Positions 7,220 through 9,315 of a stretch of 9,315 bases of DNA are shown piece by piece. A program made the position numbers and the translations under genes. Origin of the DNA: AG41 sp965653495 (GTDB lineage: Bacteria > Gemmatimonadota > Gemmatimonadetes > Gemmatimonadales > GWC2-71-9); the NCBI GenBank assembly GCA_965653495.1, contig CBFHAJ010000142.1, positions 1-9,315 on the forward strand. The letters are read 5' to 3'. A model generated the notes under the pieces. It was not told where the DNA came from. It saw nothing but the letters and a program-made list of their open reading frames with translations, and did not search any database. Position 1 is the first letter of the stretch, and each line of letters starts with the position of its first letter.

Positions 7220-8913
7220 CGACCCAGACCAAGCAGCTCTCCGGAAAAATCGCCGTGCTGGCTCCTCAGGTCGCCGACCAGATCGCTGCGGGCGAGGTGG
7301 TCGAGCGGCCCGCGTCGGTGGTGAAGGAGCTGGTCGAGAACGCGCTCGACGCCGGTGCGCGCGCCATCCGCGTGGAGATCGAAGACGGCGGGAAGAGCGT
7401 GATCCGGGTGAGCGACGACGGTGAAGGCATGAGTCGCGCGGACGCGGAGCTCGCGCTGGCGCGCCATGCGACCAGCAAGATCCGCGACGCGACGGACTTG
7501 ATCGGCGTCGGGACGTTCGGGTTCCGTGGTGAGGCGTTGCCGGCGATCGCGTCCGTGTCGCGGTTCGAGCTCGAAACGGCGGTGGCGGGCGAGCCGGGCG
7601 TCCGGCTGCGCGTGGTCGGGGGCAAGCGCGAGGCAGTCGAAGACGCCGTGCGCCAGCAGGGAACGACGGTCACGGTGCGCGGCCTGTTCTTCAATACGCC
7701 GGCGCGCCGCAAGTTTCTGCGGGCCCAGGCGACCGAAACCCGTGCCGTGGTCGAGGCGGTCACGCTGCTCGCCCTCACCCGGCCCGGGACCGCGTTCACC
7801 CTCTCGAGCGATGAGCGCACCCTGATCGATGTGCGCGCCGCGGCGAGCCCGATCGAGCGGGTGCAGGGGCTGTGGGGCGGGGGCCTCGCGGATACGCTGC
7901 TGCCGGTGGCGCACCGCGAGGGACCGCTCGCGGTGCAGGGCTTCGCGCAGCGCCCCGCCCAGGCCCGGCCCACCGGCCGGAAGGGGTACGTGTTCGTGCG
8001 CGGCCGGCCGATCCGCGATCCGTTCATCCTGCGCGCCGGCGAAGCGGGCTATCGCTCCACGATCGCCCCCGACGATCGTCCGTCGCTCATCTTGTTTCTC
8101 GATCTTCCCGGCGACGCGGTCGACGTCAACGTGCACCCCTCCAAGCTGGAGGTGCGGTTCCGCGACAAGTTTTTCGTGGAGAAGGTGGTGGAGGAAGCCG
8201 TGCGGCGGGCCCTCGCCCCCCTCACCGCCGCCGCGCCCCTGGGGACTCGGGACTCGGGGCTCGGGGTTCGGGCCCCTTGGGACGGCGCTGCCGCTCCGCT
8301 CGACATGTTTCCTGGTGATTCCCGAACCCCGAGCCCCGAGCCCCTAGCCCCGCCTCTGCTCCAGGTGTTCGACACTTACATCCTGTTTCAATCCGACTCC
8401 GGCGTCGCGATCGTGGATCAGCACTCGGCGCACGAGCGCGTGCTGTACGAGCGCGTGATCCACCAGCTCACGGGCGACGGCGCGCCGGCGCAGCGCCTGC
8501 TGCTGCCGCTGACGCTCGAGTTCTCTCCGCCCGAGCTGGAAGCGATCGACGCGCACCGCGAGCTGCTGCGCCGGGTGGGTTTCGAAGTCGAGCCGTTCTC
8601 GGGTCGCAGCGTCATCGTGCACACCGCCCCCAACCCGCATCCGCGCTTCGACGCCGCGCGCTGCCTGCAGGAGCTCGTCGCCGATCTCGCCGGCGGTCGA
8701 TTCGGCGGTCTCGCCAACCGCCTGGAGCGATTCGCGGCCACGTTCGCCTGCCGGGCCGCCATCAAGGCGGGTCAGCGCCTCGATCTCGCGGAGATGCGCG
8801 AGCTCGTGGATCGGTTACTCACCGCCACCCTGCCGGCTCACGACGTCCATGGCCGGCCCACCATCGTGCAGCTGCCGAAGGGTGAGCTGGAGCGGAGATT
8901 TGGGCGATCCTGA
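7216..8913 (+). CDS. mutL: DNA mismatch repair protein MutL
   Basis: MutL is the GHKL ATPase that links MutS mismatch recognition to strand removal. The N-terminal domain has all ATPase motifs: E38 and N42 in KELVENALDAGA, DDGEGM, and GFRGEAL, then FNTPARRKF and VNVHPSKLEVRF. A short linker (about 337-382) carries an inverted repeat. The C-terminal domain (about 383-565) has the endonuclease motif D401-Q-H-S-A-H-E407-RVLY-E412, A-C512-R-AAIKAG, and VHGRP at 544-548. It thus looks like an endonuclease-type MutL (no MutH needed), but the usual DQHA is DQHS and the Cys of CPHGRP is Asp543. Q426-RLLL-P431 fits the beta-clamp-binding pattern Q-x2-[LI]-x-P. At 565 residues it is somewhat short, mainly in the linker. 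GTG 7216 overlaps the batDE stop (GTGA) and adds about nine residues before the usual start point. Confidence 0.98.
   Translation: MTTQTKQLSGKIAVLAPQVADQIAAGEVVERPASVVKELVENALDAGARAIRVEIEDGGKSVIRVSDDGEGMSRADAELALARHATSKIRDATDLIGVGTFGFRGEALPAIASVSRFELETAVAGEPGVRLRVVGGKREAVEDAVRQQGTTVTVRGLFFNTPARRKFLRAQATETRAVVEAVTLLALTRPGTAFTLSSDERTLIDVRAAASPIERVQGLWGGGLADTLLPVAHREGPLAVQGFAQRPAQARPTGRKGYVFVRGRPIRDPFILRAGEAGYRSTIAPDDRPSLILFLDLPGDAVDVNVHPSKLEVRFRDKFFVEKVVEEAVRRALAPLTAAAPLGTRDSGLGVRAPWDGAAAPLDMFPGDSRTPSPEPLAPPLLQVFDTYILFQSDSGVAIVDQHSAHERVLYERVIHQLTGDGAPAQRLLLPLTLEFSPPELEAIDAHRELLRRVGFEVEPFSGRSVIVHTAPNPHPRFDAARCLQELVADLAGGRFGGLANRLERFAATFACRAAIKAGQRLDLAEMRELVDRLLTATLPAHDVHGRPTIVQLPKGELERRFGRS
8241..8351. 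repeat. Inverted repeat of degenerate 7-bp units inside mutL
   Basis: The left arm (8241-8272) is a run of 7-bp units: GGGACTC, GGGACTC, GGGGCTC, GGGGTTC, then GGG. The right arm (8321-8351) is its inverse: CCCGAAC, CCCGAGC, CCCGAGC, CCCTAGC, then CCC. The inner 20 bases of the arms (8253-8272 and 8321-8340) are perfect reverse complements, and 28 of 31 positions match over the full arms. The spacer is 48 bases. The element is in frame and encodes most of the MutL linker (about residues 342-379). There is no T-run, so it is not an intrinsic terminator. It resembles a REP-like or other dispersed palindromic element that inserted into a tolerant part of the protein. Confidence 0.88.
8889..8892 (+). 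promoter_or_regulatory. Shine-Dalgarno for miaA
   Basis: GGAG lies 7 bases before TTG 8900. A second GGAG at 8894-8897 is too close to that start to be useful. Confidence 0.5.
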
Positions 8914-9315
8914 CGCCCGGCCGCTGACTCCCGTCATCGTCGGTCCCACGGGCGTCGGGAAGACCGCCGTCGCCGCCGCGTGGGCCGCCCTCACCCCCAT
9001 CACCGTCATCTCCGCCGATGCGCGCCAGGCGTACCGCGGGCTCGACATCGGGACCGCGAAGCCCGGCCGCGACATCCTGGCCGTCGTGCCGCACGTCGGG
9101 CTCGATGTCGTGGAGCCGGGGGAGCGCTACAGCGCCGGACGGTTCGCCGGTGACGCGGCGCGGTGGCTCGCCGAGATCCGGGACGCGGGCCGCCAGCCGG
9201 TCGTGGTCGGCGGCACGGGGCTGTACGTCCGTGCCCTCGCCGAGGGGCTGTTCCACGAGCCGCCCTTGGACCCGGGCCAGCGCGACCGCTTGCGCGTTTG
9301 GACAGCACGGCTCCC
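8900..9315 (+). CDS. miaA: tRNA dimethylallyltransferase MiaA, N-terminal part (3' end outside window)
   Basis: MiaA transfers a dimethylallyl group from DMAPP to N6 of A37 in tRNAs that read codons starting with U. About 138 codons are present. Visible motifs in order: the P-loop GPTGVGKT near residues 15-22, ISADARQAYRGLDIGTAKP (the DSRQ-type substrate motif, here DARQ), PHVGLDVVEP, YSAGRFAGDAARW, and VVVGGTGLYVRALAEGL. These are diagnostic of the family. TTG 8900 is chosen because a GGAG lies 7 bases upstream and it leaves a normal short N-terminus; an in-frame GTG at 8882 is an alternative with poorer spacing. The start overlaps the mutL end by 14 bases, consistent with co-translation; mutL and miaA are neighbours in many bacteria. 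The tRNA-binding insertion and C-terminus are beyond the window. Confidence 0.95.
   Translation, partial: MGDPDARPLTPVIVGPTGVGKTAVAAAWAALTPITVISADARQAYRGLDIGTAKPGRDILAVVPHVGLDVVEPGERYSAGRFAGDAARWLAEIRDAGRQPVVVGGTGLYVRALAEGLFHEPPLDPGQRDRLRVWTARL

Noticed and set aside
8241..8351. Intrinsic transcription terminator
   Set aside because: The hairpin lies inside the mutL coding sequence, has a 48-base loop and is not followed by a T-run.

Overview
The window is strongly GC-rich, gene-dense and coded on one strand. Seven genes run left to right on the + strand with no intergenic space longer than 6 bp; both end genes are cut by the window edge. The membrane topology of the encoded proteins implies a Gram-negative envelope. 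GC content, many TTG/GTG starts and the gene content would suit Gemmatimonadota or a similar high-GC soil or sediment lineage. That assignment is an inference from style, not a marker-based identification.

Positions 1-7219 hold a Bat (Bacteroides aerotolerance)-type operon: the end of a MoxR AAA+ ATPase, a DUF58 protein with a vWA-like fold, a membrane-anchored protein in the place where other such operons carry DUF4381, BatA (vWA), a BatB-BatC fusion (vWA plus TPR), and a BatD-BatE fusion (BatD, TPR, bacterial SH3). In such systems the MoxR ATPase is thought to act as a chaperone or remodelling factor on the vWA proteins, which use a metal-ion-dependent adhesion site (MIDAS) to bind partners. 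BatA, BatB and BatD are thought to form an envelope complex linked to stress tolerance. The substrate is not known and cannot be read from this sequence.

Positions 7216-8913 encode the mismatch-repair protein MutL, and 8900 to the end encodes the N-terminal part of MiaA, the tRNA dimethylallyltransferase. mutL-miaA is a common neighbouring pair. Here it is joined to the Bat operon by a 4-bp GTGA overlap and a strong Shine-Dalgarno sequence inside the last codons of batDE, so all seven genes may be one transcript. No promoter or terminator was recognised; the operon promoter must lie upstream of the window.

The most notable points are: an inverted repeat built from 7-bp units inside the MutL linker; two Bat gene fusions that each keep what looks like an internal signal peptide at the joint; two nine-G homopolymer tracts in batDE, one 41 bases after its start codon; an Asp-to-Glu change in the MIDAS of BatB; and substitutions in the MutL endonuclease motifs. 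The core system is a known family. The novelty, if any, lies in its architecture and in these details.
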